Below, piece after piece: positions 32,130 through 43,521 of a stretch of DNA of 64,000 nt (position 1 is the stretch's first letter; each line of letters begins with the position of its first letter). Under the pieces are notes generated by a model. It was not told where the DNA came from. It was given only the letters and a program-made list of their open reading frames with translations, and made no database searches. Both the position numbers and the translations under genes were made by a program. Source of the stretch: Plotosus lineatus (taxonomy: Eukaryota; Chordata; Actinopteri; Siluriformes; Plotosidae); assembly GCA_024760905.1 (NCBI GenBank), contig CM045735.1, positions 32,093,249-32,157,248 of the forward strand, written 5' to 3'.

Positions 32130-32352
32130 TTTTTGGGCTCGCTCTAGCACAAACGGAGGAAACACGCTAACCACCCACTTGTACGAATGAGCTCACAGAT
32201 GCCCATAATTGTTTGGCAATCACTGTAACAGAGAAGTGAGCATATGCCATGCCTCCCTCCCATGAGTGCTCGGCCAATTGGTCATGGATAGCTGAGGTAT
32301 TAAGCTGGATTCAAACTTGTGATCTCAGGGTTTAACAGTCATGCAACTCAGC
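32130..32352 (-). mobile_element. SINE-E fragment
   Basis: Shares 'cggccaattggtcatggata', 'gctgaggtattaagctggat' and 'tcaaacttgtgatctcaggg' with the SINE-E copy at 2166-2525. The T-rich tail is missing. Confidence 0.6.
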
Positions 32353-32549
32353 AAACTGATTGCAAATTACTTGCAAATCAGTTGTGAATTGTCGCGTAAT
32401 ATGTATTTAAGCTGAAAAATCTCTGCTTGTTTGTGGCCTCATAAAACATCTTGAAGTGTATTTCGAAATACACAAAAATGGGGGGAAAATCAGTTCAAAT
32501 CTGTTGCTTTTCTATCACACCTCTCATGTGATCACACTCTTACGGTGAT

Positions 32550-34935
32550 CATGTTTGTAAACATGAGTGATGCCTTTATAGCTGATGATATTGTTTGGTA
32601 TGACAGCTATGACTGCAGTGCCTGAACTGCGGGAACGCGATGCTGAAGCCATAAATGTAGCCCTAGTGGACTGCCCCACTGACTGTACTACTTCAAGGTG
32701 GAACCACATCCGCGAGGCTATGTTTGAGGCCGCTATAGGCACCTTTGGGAAGAAGGTGGGGAGGCATGCGGACTGGTTTGAAGCAGGAGCAGCTGAGATG
32801 GAACCTGCCATTGCCATCAAACATCCAGCCCTAATCGCTCACAAGAAGGAGCCCTCTGTACAAACGCTTGCTGCACTGCACACTGCAAGAAATAATGCAC
32901 AAAAGATTGCAAGGCGGTGTGCAAACAACTACTGGCTTAACCTCTGCCAGGATATAGAGCTTTCTGCAGATCTTGGAAACAAGTGCAAAATGTACAAGAC
33001 ATGAAGATGGCTTTCGGTCCCAGCCATCAAGAGCACCCCACTCAAATCAGCTGCAGGCGACGTCATCAAAGATCGTGGCAAACAAATGGAGAGATAGGCT
33101 GAGCAATACCAAGAGCACTACTCGAGAAAAACCACCGTCTCGAACACAGCCCTTGAGAACATCCCTCCACTGTCTGTTATGGATAAGGTTGATGCTCCAC
33201 CCACCATTGAGGAGCTCAGCAAGGCGATAGACTCCATTTCAAGCGGCAAGGCTCCAGGCAGTGACAACATCCTACCTGAAATCGTCAAAACCGCAAAGGA
33301 GAGCTCTTGAAACACCTCCATGAGCTCCTACTGCTGTGCTGGGAGGAAGGGGCTGTTTCCCAAGACATGCGTGATGCCAAAATCATAAATCTCTACAAGA
33401 ACAAGGGAGAGCAAAGTGATTGCAATAACTATCGTGGCATCTCACTCCTAAGCATAGTTGGCAAAGCCTTTGCATTTGTCGTCCTCAACATGCTCCAACT
33501 ACTTGCCGAACGTGTACATCCAGAGGTGCAGTGTAGATTCAGGGCAGCCGGGTCAACCATAGATGTGGTCTTCTCTGTGAGGCAGCTGCAAGAGAAGCGC
33601 CGGGAGCAGAGACAACCCCTCAATTTGGCCTTCATCGACCTGGAAAAAGGCTTTTGACTTGGTCAGCAGGGAAGGACTGTTTGCCTTCCTCCAGTGAATT
33701 GGATGTCCCCCAAGCGTTTAAGCATGATCAAGTCGTTCCACCAGGACATGAATGGCATCGTCCAGTTTGATGGATCATCCTCATACCCTTTTCTGATGAA
33801 GAACGGTGTGAAGCAGGGTTGTGTCCTTGCTCCAACACTTTTTGGCATCTTTTTCTCCCTGCTCCCGTGCTATGCCTTCCAGAACTCTGAAGATGGCATC
33901 TTCCTCCATGCCAGGAGTGACTGAGGCCTGTTTAACCTGGTACGCCTCAGAGCAAAGATCCAGGTGTGGAGTGTTCTCATCAGGGAGCTGATCTTTGCTG
34001 AGGATGCTGGTCTTGTTGCCCACACTGAGGAAGTGCTCCAGCATCTCATCGCTGGTGCCTGCTTTGAGTTTGGCCTCACCATTAGCCTTAATTAGACCGA
34101 GGTCATGGTCCAGGATGTCAGCAGTGCTCCTAGTATCAACATCGATGACCACACCCTTGAGGTGGTGGAAAAGTTCACCTACCTCGGATTGATCATCTCC
34201 AGCAACTTCTCTCTGGACGCCGAACTGAACGCCCGTCGGCAAGGCATCGACAGTCATGGCCTGTCTGACGAAGCAAGTCTGGTACAACTCCATGCTAACC
34301 ACCAACACCAAGATAAGAGTCTACAAGGTCTGCGTACTGAGTACTCTTCTTTATGGCAGTGAAGCATGGACCCTCTACTACCACCATGAACGTATGTTGA
34401 ATGCCGTCCACCAACGCTGCATTCGCAGACTACTTGGCATTACTTGGCAGGATCATGTCTCCAACATCAACGTCCTGGCCAGAGCAGATGTGTCCAGTAT
34501 GTTTGCCATCCTGACCCAAAGACGCTTGCGATGGCTTGGCCATGTCACCCGAATGGAAGACGGCCGCATCCCCAAAGACTTACTGTACGGGGAGCTGGTT
34601 ATTGGAACCAGGCCAAAAGGACGCCCAGCTCTCAGGTTCAAGGATGTCTGCAAGCATGACCTCAAGGCTGGAGGCTTCAACCCCTCCGACCTGGAGTCAG
34701 CCGCCTCCGACCGCTCCGACTGGCGGACCACCACCCAGGATGTTATCAGGACAGCAGAGGAGAGAAGAGACACCCGCTGGGGGGAGAAGAGACTCACATC
34801 ACACTGCGAAGGCTTCATCTGCAGAGGCTGCGGTAGGATCTGCAGATCCTGTATCAGCCTCAACAGCTATGCCCGACGCTGCAGCTCCCTGACCAAAGAG
34901 TTTGAGTACAAGTATAGACTACTTTTGTAATATTA
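32550..34935 (+). mobile_element. LINE-Z: non-LTR retrotransposon with RT and Cys-rich C-terminus, decayed
   Basis: Fragments in all three plus frames form one RT protein. RWNHIREAMFEAA (32700) is followed by ISSGKAPGSDNILPEI (33236), NNYRGISLLSIVGKAFA (33425), NLAFIDLEKGF (33620), KNGVKQGCVLAPTLFGIFFS (33800), LIFAEDAGLVAHTEE (33990) and VYKVCVLSTLLYGSEAWTLY (34320). RT signature motifs (QGCVLAP, F-A-D-D) are in order, but the catalytic box reads FAED. Upstream endonuclease sequence is not visible, so it is 5'-truncated or degraded. The clade is probably RTE-like; I am not certain. Confidence 0.8.
34256..34930 (+). pseudogene. LINE-Z C-terminal domain, open for ~224 codons
   Basis: The longest intact piece of LINE-Z. 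It covers the RT thumb (YGSEAWTLYYHHERMLNAVH), RRLRWLGHVTRMEDGRIPKD, then LLYGELVIGTRPKGRPALRF and KDVCKHDLKAGG. It ends in CRGCGRICRSCISLNSYARR plus C, which resembles a Cys2-His-Cys finger in which the usual histidine (S-H) is tyrosine. It stops naturally at 34928-34930. No ATG start is implied because the true start lies upstream in other frames. Confidence 0.8.
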
Positions 34936-35327
34936 ATCTATGTTATACTCACCCCCCCGCCCTCCAAGTGCGCAGCTAACTATATCATCAATGGCTGGCC
35001 ATGTCTCTCGCCCAGGGTTGGCTGAGCTGGGCGCCAGTCATAAAGATTATAGCAGTGGAACAAAATGACTCAACTTGCTTTTATAACCAACAAATTCTCC
35101 AGAAGACAAAGAATATTTTATCTTCCCCTGGCCATAATCTGTCAGGTAAATTTTCTGTGTTGCCGTCAGGGCTTTGTTAACTTTTAACTGCCTGTAAAAC
35201 AAGCGATTCAGAGTCTTTTAACCCTGCTGCACTCTCTCTTTTAAATTTGCTGTAGATCCTTATTTAGGGTGAAGTAGTGCTTGGCACCACTACTTCACAA
35301 AAAAAAAAAAAAGAAAAAAGAAAAAAA
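34936..35327. other. No gene; scrap of SINE-B
   Basis: The words 'ggctggccatgtctctcgcc' and 'ggctgagctgggcgccag' at 34993-35038 are a deleted SINE-B remnant. An A-rich run occupies 35299-35330. Confidence 0.5.
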
Positions 35328-35598
35328 AGGAGGCCCAGGCTTGGTGTGGGCGTTTCTGTGCATGTTCATGTCATACCTGAACGGGCTTCCTCTGTGTATT
35401 CCTGTTTCTTTCCACAGTGCAAAGACTGTCCAAAATATCAAATGAATGTGCCGTTTCAATCTTGGTTGAGAGTGTGAATGGTTTATGTATGTTGGTTCTG
35501 TGATGAACCAGTGAGCACTTGTGAGTTAGAGCGGATGAGATAAGCTCCTGCTACACTATGGCCTTGATAGGATTAAGCAGTTTGGAAAGTGGATGACT
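35328..35598 (+). mobile_element. SINE-A, head missing, diverged
   Basis: Contains 'ggtgtgggcgtttctgtgca', 'tgtttctttccacagtgcaa', 'gagagtgtgaatggtttatg' and 'ccttgataggattaagcag' in family order. Confidence 0.7.
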
Positions 35599-36002
35599 GC
35601 GTGTTTATTTCTTTATTTGATTATTTATTAATTTCTCGAGTTCTGTTGCATTTTTTTTTATTAGTATTTCCTATGTTTTTGTGTGCAGATGTCATTTTAT
35701 TGGCAAACGATACATCGAGATCACCACGTGCCGTCTTGCATTATTGTCATCATCCATGTCTGCCATTGTCCTCACAGCCGTCTTCACACTTACTTATAAT
35801 CCTCAACTGTTCCTCAACCGGTCGGGTTATTCCAACCATACTTTCACAGACTCTTATTTACATTATACGCTCATGCAACTCCTATTTAAAGTTCACATTT
35901 AATTTATTTTTGAGCTTTCCTATAAAATGAAACACGGACTTGGACGTGTCACTGCTTGTCAAGGGGGTTGCCATCATTAAGCCACAACTCCTCATACTGT
36001 AG
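35599..36002. other. No recognised feature
   Basis: AT-rich. The 113-codon open frame starting at 35589 has no motif and is not supported as a gene. Confidence 0.45.
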
Positions 36003-36205
36003 GGAGGCAGTGGTGGCATAGTGGATAAAGTGGTTGGTTACTGATCCAAAGGTCAGCAGTATAATTCTCATAATCACCACTGTTGGGCCCTCGAGTAAGG
36101 CTCTTATCTTTCAATTGCTCAGTTGTATAAAGAATATACTTCAAGTAAGTCGCTCTTGATAAGAGTGTCTTTCAAATGCTGTAAATGTAAACAATGCCTT
36201 TTTGT
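36003..36205 (+). mobile_element. SINE-D copy (fish SINE with AAATGCTGTAAATG-type tail)
   Basis: Reads 'ggcagtggtggcatagtgga', 'ttactgatccaaaggtcagc', 'accactgttgggccctcgag', 'cttatctttcaattgctcag', 'agtaagtcgctcttgataag' and ends 'aaatgctgtaaatgtaaac'. The 'taagtcgctttggataa' style tail is widespread in ray-finned fish SINEs, and it is one of the clearest host clues here. Confidence 0.8.
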
Positions 36206-37187
36206 GCTGGTTTTATTAAACACAAGTGAAATACAAATATTCCCTGGAAGACTCGTTTTTATTTATTTATTTATTTTTGTAAATGGGTAAGACATGTTGC
36301 ACAGACAAATTGTCCTCTTGTGAAAACAATAAAGTTTCAGAGTCGTGGTTCCTGAACTCTACGTATGATACATTTGCCAGTCAGTCTAAACACATACTAC
36401 TGTAAACAGTTACAATTCTACCAATATAACCATATTAAGATTCATACTTTCATTCAGATAATTTGTTTATGTGTCACAATTACGCATGTGCGCTGATTTG
36501 TGTTATCATATTGAGCAGTTAATCTCTATCTCGGCTGCTTTACAGTTTTAATATCCTACAATTCGAAGCTTATTAAAATGCACATAGTGATCACTGATGC
36601 ATGTCGAACTTAATCATGTCATAAAATGAATATCAGACACTAATGCAATGCAAGCATATGCAGCACAAGACACTGAACGACATTCAGTCACATTAAACAG
36701 TCACAATCACAATGTGACCTTGAGTTGATTTTTTTTTTTTTTTCAGGGGATTTAACTGCTTTAGAAGCCTTCACACCTTTACCTTGGTCAAATCCTTCAA
36801 TGAATCATGGTTGCTCACTGCCCTTCAAAAAACAAAGCAAAACAGAAGTACTATGCCAAAAATGTTTTGATACGTCGGTGTTCACCGAAACAATCTGCAA
36901 CGGACTTCAGGAATTGTACAGTGGTGCTTCCAGATAGTTGCTGCCATACACACAAAGACAAGTTGCTGAGCAGTAAAACAGAATTTGAGCCAAAATACTA
37001 CCGTCAGATCTGACTTAGTCACGAAGTGTAGGACAGTCAGGCTGTCTGGCCATCAGTGGGCTTTTAGGAGGAGAGGAACTCAGTGTACTCAAGCCCTCTG
37101 GCTATTAGTCTGAAAAGGAACTCTGTGCTACTGAGATGACACACTGCACTGCTGAAAGTCAAGAGAACAACACACAGAATGGAAAAG

Positions 37188-37189
<2 letters not shown>
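36206..37189. other. No gene; unique-looking sequence
   Basis: ATTT tract at 36257-36276, T-run at 36729-36743. The rest shows no repeat family or supported coding frame. Confidence 0.45.

Positions 37190-37240
<51 letters not shown>
37190..37240. repeat. CA microsatellite
   Basis: About 25 CA units, immediately followed by the duplicated 42-base segment described next. Confidence 0.97.
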
Positions 37241-37242
<2 letters not shown>

Positions 37243-37245
37243 ATG

Positions 37246-37312
37246 AATGATGTCTCTCCTACTTGAGTTGATGACATTGGTGTGGCTTGCTTGCCCGATA
37301 CATCAAAATTTG
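37246..37312 (+). repeat. Segment repeated at 40020, next to a microsatellite (copy 1)
   Basis: Starts 'aatgatgtctctcctacttg' and is identical over 42 bases to 40020-40061, then about 80-90% similar for 20 more. Both copies lie directly 3' of a dinucleotide repeat. Confidence 0.85.
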
Positions 37313-37361
37313 ATTTATTTCTTTATTGGTGTATGTGCTTTGAAAAAAAAAAAATCGGTGA

Positions 37362-37655
37362 CATGTTGGTTCAAACCCCAGCTTGGGCATTTCTGCATGG
37401 AGTTTGCATGGTCTCCTTGTGCGGGTTTCCTCCAGGTACTCTGGTTTCCTCCCACAGTCCAAAAACAGGCAGGGTAGGTTAACTGACTGGTCAAAATCAC
37501 CCTTTGGTGTGAGTGTGTGTATGACTGGTTGTATGAGTGTTGGCCCTGCAATGGTGAGCTGTCCAGGGTGTACCCTGCCCTTGCCCAGAGTTGGCTGAGA
37601 TGGGCACCAGCCTCTCTGTGACCCTACTTAGGATTAAGCAGTTCAGAAAATGAAT
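37362..37655 (+). mobile_element. SINE-A, head partly lost
   Basis: Starts near the B box ('ggttcaaaccccagcttggg') and has the whole body and tail ('ggtttcctcccacagtccaa', 'ggtgagctgtccagggtgta', 'ccctacttaggattaagcag') and a GAATGAAG tail. Confidence 0.85.
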
Positions 37656-37944
37656 GAAGAACAAGTCTCTTTATTTCTGTTGTGGCTGACTATAAAAATC
37701 CCTTGTGCCAAAAACAGAGAGAATCATTTTCATCCCACTTGTGTAGAAGAATTGCTTTTGCCATAAGCATGAAAATAAATGAGAAATAGATTGATGGGTG
37801 GCTGTATGCCCAGATAGATAGACAGACAGATATAGAGTCTTTTATTTTTAATCATGGTTAGAGTGGTGGTGGTGGTGGTGGGTGGGGTGGATAATATTTT
37901 TCTGATGATATTTGTTATATAAAAATTGCGTTGTGATGGACTTC
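37656..37944. other. No gene; GGT tract
   Basis: A G-rich 'ggtggtggtggtggtgggtg' tract lies at 37861-37890, and GATA-like repeats at 37813-37833. Confidence 0.55.
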
Positions 37945-38252
37945 CTTTTTTAAGCTTCTTATTCCTAATTAGGGACACAGGGAAGTTGGTGCCCAGTTGA
38001 CTCAGTTGAGTTTCTGCGAAAGAGGAATACACCCTGAACAGCTTGCCTGGCCATTGACAGGCCATCAAACATACAACTATTCAATCAGTCTACTGTGGAT
38101 GTCTTTGGACTGTTTAAGAAAAGCAGACTACCCAGAGGAAACACACAAGCACACAGAGAGAACATGAAAACTCCGTTCAAAAATGCTGCAAGCCCAGGCC
38201 CTCTTGCTGTGAGAGGTGAATTTCCTAATTACTGCACCACCGTGCTGCTGTA
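37945..38252 (-). mobile_element. SINE-A, diverged
   Basis: Complement of the tail ('cttattcctaattagggaca'), body 'cagaggaaacacacaagcac' and head 'gccctcttgctgtgagag', ending 'ctgcaccaccgtgctgctg'. Confidence 0.75.
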
Positions 38253-38361
38253 TTTCAAGTTCATTAAAATGCCCTAATACAGTCGGACCTTCAGCGGTTT
38301 CACAGATAAAACCCTTACCCAGTCTATGTTTGGTGCTGTTTTTATTTTTAATTTAATTTTA

Positions 38362-38362
<1 letters not shown>

Positions 38363-38460
<98 letters not shown>

Positions 38461-38473
38461 TGTGTGTGTGTGT
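38363..38473. repeat. GT microsatellite with GC interruptions
   Basis: About 55 GT/GC units, with a GTGC tetramer run at 38441-38460. Confidence 0.97.
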
Positions 38474-38688
38474 TTAGATCAGTCTATTGTGTTGATTAAA
38501 AGTGCTCATTCACAGAATTCACATTTATTTCCCATTATCAATTCTTTTTGACACAAAGGTTTAGCAGTGAAAACACCTCAGCTTCAGCTCACGGGCTTAT
38601 TATCATATTTTCTCTGGTTTTACATCTCATATCTATTTACAATAAGAGTGACAAAACCATGTGACCAGAGGAATCATTTTGCACATTG

Positions 38689-38689
<1 letters not shown>

Positions 38690-38781
<92 letters not shown>
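38690..38781. repeat. Compound CA-GA microsatellite
   Basis: About 26 CA units then about 18 GA units. Confidence 0.97.
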
Positions 38782-38784
<3 letters not shown>

Positions 38785-39339
38785 TTACATCCAACACGTT
38801 TGAAGTTACTAAATTACAGTTTTTTTTCATTGCGCATATCATCCGTGTCTGCACTGATGGTCGCCATTTTGTTATGATGCGAGTTCTAATGTTCTCTTGC
38901 TTCAAGATGGCAATGTTTATGGACACTGTTGCACCCAGTCCCAGGGTCAATGACATACACATACAGAAGTAACCAAATGGTTTCATAAAGACATTGCACC
39001 CAAGTACATTCTATTTACAAGAGATAACCCTGTATTTCATGTTTATATAATATGCCTGAAAAGTGAATTGGCCCCTTTAATTTTCTGCCAAATGTGTCAC
39101 CTAAAGGTTTGGCGGCAGTTGTACTTGATTGCAACGCAAGAAAAACTAAGTGACCACAAAGCACTCTAAGGATTCCATACAGGCTGTTGTGGATAATTTA
39201 TGATTCTTAATTTCCAGACAGATAATTTAAGACAACACTCTTAACAGGTCCCACAGACAGAGCAAACATATGCCTTACTCTTTGATTTGTTCACTGTACT
39301 ACTTAGGCCTCATAGGATGGCGGTGCTGGGAATTGACTG
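38782..39339. other. No recognised feature
   Basis: Unremarkable AT-rich spacer. Confidence 0.4.
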
Positions 39340-39460
39340 ACTGGGCACACCCTGTACAGCTTTCCAGTCCATTGCAGGGCACAACTATTTACACTCATAT
39401 CTGGGGCAGCTTGAAAGTTTCGAGGTGAACATGCTAACCACAATGCTATCATTCTGCCTC
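39340..39460 (-). mobile_element. SINE-A remnant with internal deletion
   Basis: 'cacaccctgtacagctttcc' and 'ccattgcagggcacaact' (tail half) are followed by 'gaggtgaacatgctaaccac' (head). The body is missing. Confidence 0.6.
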
Positions 39461-39718
39461 TGGCCTCTTTATTGTGATTGTATTATGCTGATTGTATGCA
39501 CACATTATAAATTCAAGACCACAGCATGTCAAAGCAGCTGGACTCAACTGCGCATGGGTCATGAATGCTGCAGGTGAGATTGTAAGTTATCGTTCACTTG
39601 TGCCCCAAATGTGCCCTACTTTCATCTACATGATGGCACAGCAAAAATAATTCTGATTATTCCTGGCATACTTTCAACTGAACCACAGGGGGTGGGGAGT
39701 GAAGGTCACTAAAATGCT

Positions 39719-39719
<1 letters not shown>

Positions 39720-39770
<51 letters not shown>
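39720..39770. repeat. CA microsatellite
   Basis: About 25 CA units. Confidence 0.97.
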
Positions 39771-39771
<1 letters not shown>

Positions 39772-39863
39772 GCTGTGATCTTGTTGTGTATTATTTCATA
39801 GGGTCAGTTCAAACACTGCTAACTCATATAGTTTTCCCTGAACTTGACAGGCAAACAGAGTTC

Positions 39864-39867
<4 letters not shown>

Positions 39868-39907
<40 letters not shown>

Positions 39908-39909
39908 GT

Positions 39910-39954
<45 letters not shown>

Positions 39955-39955
39955 G

Positions 39956-40014
<59 letters not shown>
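39868..40014. repeat. TC-CA-GA compound microsatellite forming an inverted tract
   Basis: A TC run (39868-39906, one interruption) is followed by CA runs (39911-39966) and a GA run (39967-40014). TC and GA are complementary, so the arms could pair into a hairpin with the CA tract as loop. Confidence 0.95.
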
Positions 40015-40017
<3 letters not shown>

Positions 40018-40019
40018 CA

Positions 40020-40082
40020 AATGATGTCTCTCCTACTTGAGTTGATGACATTGGTGTGGCTGGCTGGCCTAATATATCAAGA
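40020..40082 (+). repeat. Segment repeated from 37246 (copy 2)
   Basis: Identical for 42 bases to 37246-37287, and preceded by a GA rather than a CA repeat. Confidence 0.85.
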
Positions 40083-40179
40083 CTAGTGAGAAGTGAACAC
40101 AATGAGCACGATCTTTTGTTGGATAAGAATGGCATGTTGATTGGAGTTAATAGGCCACTTATTAGTTATTTATTATTCA

Positions 40180-40490
40180 TTCATTTTCAAAGCCACTTAA
40201 TCCTAATTAGGGTCATGGGGAAACTGGTGCCCATCTCAGCCGACTCTGGGCGTGGGCGGGATACACCGTGGACAGCTCGACTGGCCATCACAGGGCCATA
40301 CTCGCGCAACCATGCACACTTGCACATGGGACGATTTCTATCAGCCAGTTCTACATGTGCATGTTTTTGGACTGTGGAAGGAAACTGGAGTACCTGGAGG
40401 AAACCGACACAAGCACATGGAGAACATGCAAACCCCACTCAGAAATACCCAAGCAGGAAAATGAGGAGGTTGTGCTAACCACTATGACGC
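40180..40490 (-). mobile_element. SINE-A, nearly full length
   Basis: 'cttaatcctaattagggtca', 'ctcagccgactctgggcgtg', 'ggactgtggaaggaaactgg', 'gagaacatgcaaaccccac' and 'gctaaccactatgacgc'. The B-box region is diverged. Confidence 0.82.
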
Positions 40491-40543
40491 TCTTCTTCCT
40501 CTTCTTCTTCTTCTTCTTTTTATTATTATTATTATTGTTATTG

Positions 40544-40574
<31 letters not shown>

Positions 40575-40575
40575 T
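40491..40575. repeat. Compound TTC/ATT/ATC microsatellite
   Basis: Successive TTC, ATT and ATC triplet runs directly abutting a SINE head. Confidence 0.95.
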
Positions 40576-41234
40576 GTGATTATTATGTGAAGCCAATGAA
40601 AGAATAATTATGATCATGACAGATTAGTCTGGAGGGGTAAATAATATGACAACACTATCAATTAGCATATACACAGGAAATGATGAGTAACAAGCCAAAT
40701 GCTTAACAAAGCACTAGTGGCCAGCTCTGTCTGCCCAGGCAACCCTCTTACATGCTCCATTTTTTTTTCAAAGTTAAACTCTGTGAGGTAACTTGCCAGT
40801 TCTCTACTAGAACCAAACATCAATATCTTACTAATTCCCTTGGTACAAGTGTCAGTGTGCGTGTTGGCCCTGAAATGGTCTGGTGAGCTATTCTGGGTGC
40901 GTCCCTCCTTCGCTGTTGACTGAGATAGGCATCAGCCTTCTTGTGACCCTAGTAGTATTAAACAGTTCACCAAATGAGTAAGTGAGTTTCTATTTAACAC
41001 CGAAATTACAGCAACATTATTAATATCTATTATTTTCGCATTGCTGTTTATTTAGCAATAATTGTAACTTTGGAACACCTCCTCCATTGCAGATAGATGG
41101 ATGGAAGAAAAATGTCAAGGAAATATGAAGAGAGATGGTGGCTTGCTCCCAGTATCTTTGGATGAATTAACCTCTTCAATGCTCAGGATCTGTCTGTAGA
41201 TTCAGATTAAATATCTACACTCATCAGCCCTTTA
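40576..41234 (+). other. No gene; SINE-A tail fragment at 40850-40985
   Basis: The 40850-40985 part reads 'gtgttggccctgaaatggtc', 'gactgagataggcatcagcc' and 'ctagtagtattaaacagttc', a 5'-truncated SINE-A tail. The rest is unremarkable. Confidence 0.6.
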
Positions 41235-41242
41235 ATGTACAG

Positions 41243-41663
41243 CAGTGGTCCCCAACCACCGGTCCGCGGTCCAGTACCGGTCCGTGGCTCAATTGGTACC
41301 GGTCCGCAAAAGAAATGTCATTATTTCCGTTTCATTAATTATTTGAGTCTGAATGATCTTTAATTTTGAAAAAAAAAAGTCTTTTATTTTAAAAATGACC
41401 GGATTCTCTTGGTTATATGTCAGTTATTTGAGCACTAAAATGTAACCCACAAGGGGACGGCACATGAACAGAAGCGTGCTGGACATGTTTCAAACAATAG
41501 CGGGGATTTGGGGTGAGCCTGAGCCTTCATTCTCCCAGCTGGTGCACCATCGCCTGTTTTTTTTTTTTTAAGAAAAGTTCAAGCTCTACTTCCCAACCAA
41601 CTTTATTTCAGCTGTTGAAAAATAACATTCATGGAGTGATTCTTCTTCTTCTTCTTCTTCTTC

Positions 41664-41716
<53 letters not shown>

Positions 41717-41833
41717 TTATATAAATGTTATATTTACAATACAAACAATCTATGACACCCCTCTCCCCCCGGTCCGCGGTGAATTTGCCAAGTGTTGACC
41801 GGTCCGTGGTGATAAAAAGGTTGGAGACCACTG
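41243..41833. mobile_element. Non-autonomous hAT element with 8-bp target duplication
   Basis: The ends are CAGTGGTCCCCAACC and GGTTGGAGACCACTG, with the subterminal CCGGTCCGCGG repeated and inverted near both ends. The flanks ATGTACAG and ATGTAGAG differ at one base. This is the hAT/Charlie-type terminus common in vertebrates ('agtggtccccaac'). The interior holds TTC and AAT microsatellites (41639-41716) and no transposase. Confidence 0.88.
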
Positions 41834-41925
41834 ATGTAGAGTCTTGATCGGTGTCTTCCTTTTATCTTGAGGGATTATAGGCCAAGCTAAATGTTGAGAG
41901 AGCCATACAGGCATTATTACATACT

Positions 41926-41943
41926 ACTACTACTACTACCACC

Positions 41944-41977
<34 letters not shown>

Positions 41978-42003
41978 ATAATAATAATAATAATAATAAT
42001 AAT
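41926..42003. repeat. ACT/ACC/AAT compound microsatellite
   Basis: Runs of ACT, ACC, ACT and AAT triplets, followed at once by a scrap of SINE head ('ggcaagtggtgtagtggtta'). Confidence 0.93.
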
Positions 42004-42195
42004 AGGCAAGTGGTGTAGTGGTTAACATTACAATAAGGAATTAATGTTACTGAAAGCATTCTCCAAACTCATCAACTTTAATTTCTCCATGATGTGGAGT
42101 TTCTCTGAAAATATGATCATTAGCTTGTTGTGTTAAGAGGTTTACTTTTCTTATTTAGCCAATAGTATTGTAGATTTGCTCTTAAAGATGAATGT

Positions 42196-42465
42196 GAGTG
42201 GCATGGTGGCGTGGTGGTCAGCACATCCACCTCACAGCAAGAACATCCTGGGTTCGATTCCCAGCTCGGGTGTTTCTGTGTGGAGTTTGCGTGTTCTCCC
42301 TGTGTTTACATGGGTTTCCTCCAACAGTCCAAAAACATGCACAGTAAGTTAACCTGCTGTTCCAAAACGCCCGTAGGTGGGAGCTTGCCCAGATTCGGCT
42401 GAGATGGACAAAAGCCTCCCCACAACCCTAATGTGTATTAAGCAATTCATAAAATGAATTGATAA
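42196..42465 (+). mobile_element. SINE-A, slightly shortened
   Basis: A good head ('ggcatggtggcgtggtggtc', 'gggttcgattcccagctcgg') and body. The middle of the tail is deleted ('cccgtaggtgggagcttgcc'), then 'cccacaaccctaatgtgtatt' and the family end. Confidence 0.85.
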
Positions 42466-42984
42466 TAATAAATGCATACATTTTATTTTATAATATGACA
42501 ATACCTGAAGTTATGCCACATTACCCATAAACCATGTATTCATATTTCTGATTTGCACCTGCGCGATGAGCTAAGGTATTTCAGGCTGCAATCTATTACA
42601 GGCTTTTCATAATGTATTTATTATCCAATTTGAATGACTGCACTGCTACTACTTTAGGAGTGGAGGTAGAGATCATTGAGGGATCACTGTATTGTTGAGC
42701 GAGCACAATTTACCCACAGGGTATTTAATACTAATGCTTTTTAAGCTGTGGGGAAATGGCAGGTGAAGACATTTAGAACTGTAAAGTGGAGGACTAAAAT
42801 ACGATAATATATAAAATATAACAATCATCAATCATAATCAAGTAAAATATAACAATCATCAACATTAACACATCATCTTTCCTTCACCTGATGTGGCTCT
42901 CTGGAGCATTTGATGATCCAATAATAATAACCATAATAAAAGGAAGATGAAGTAGAAGGAGAAGGGACATAATGGTGGTATATT
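42466..42984. other. No recognised feature
   Basis: AT-rich spacer. The short direct repeat 'aaaatataacaatcatcaa' occurs twice at 42815-42862. Confidence 0.45.
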
Positions 42985-43300
42985 GGTGGCATAGTGGTGC
43001 AATGGTCAGCACATTCATCTCACATCAAGGTCCTAAGTTTGATGACGGTGTGCAATTTGCATACCCCATAGGTTCCCTCCCACAGTCCAGGTATGCACAT
43101 TAGGCTAAATGACTGTTCCAAATTGTCCCTAGAGGTTGATTAGTGTCTCTGACTATGTCTGTTTGCCGTGCAATGGACTGGTGAGCTGACCATGGTGTAC
43201 TCCTCTTCCGGCCAGGGTCGGTTGGGACAGGCTTCTGCCTCCCTATTTCTATATATGAGCAGGATTAACCAGTTCACTAAATGGATGATTGGAAAAATAA
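42985..43300 (+). mobile_element. SINE-A, full length but diverged
   Basis: 'ggtggcatagtggtgcaatg', 'ctcacatcaaggtcctaag', 'gttccctcccacagtccagg', 'actggtgagctgaccatggt' and 'gagcaggattaaccagttca'. Confidence 0.8.
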
Positions 43301-43440
43301 TAATGCTAATAATGCTAATAATAACAACGAATAACAACATACACCATGTACACCCACATCCACATCAGGAAAGATGTATCAGTTCTGTTTTATTGACAAT
43401 CATAATATTTCTTTTGTTCTGAGATTATTATTTTTTTTAA

Positions 43441-43521
<81 letters not shown>

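Noticed and set aside
33781..34311. 176-codon minus-strand open frame
   Set aside because: Antisense to LINE-Z, whose RT motifs are on the plus strand.
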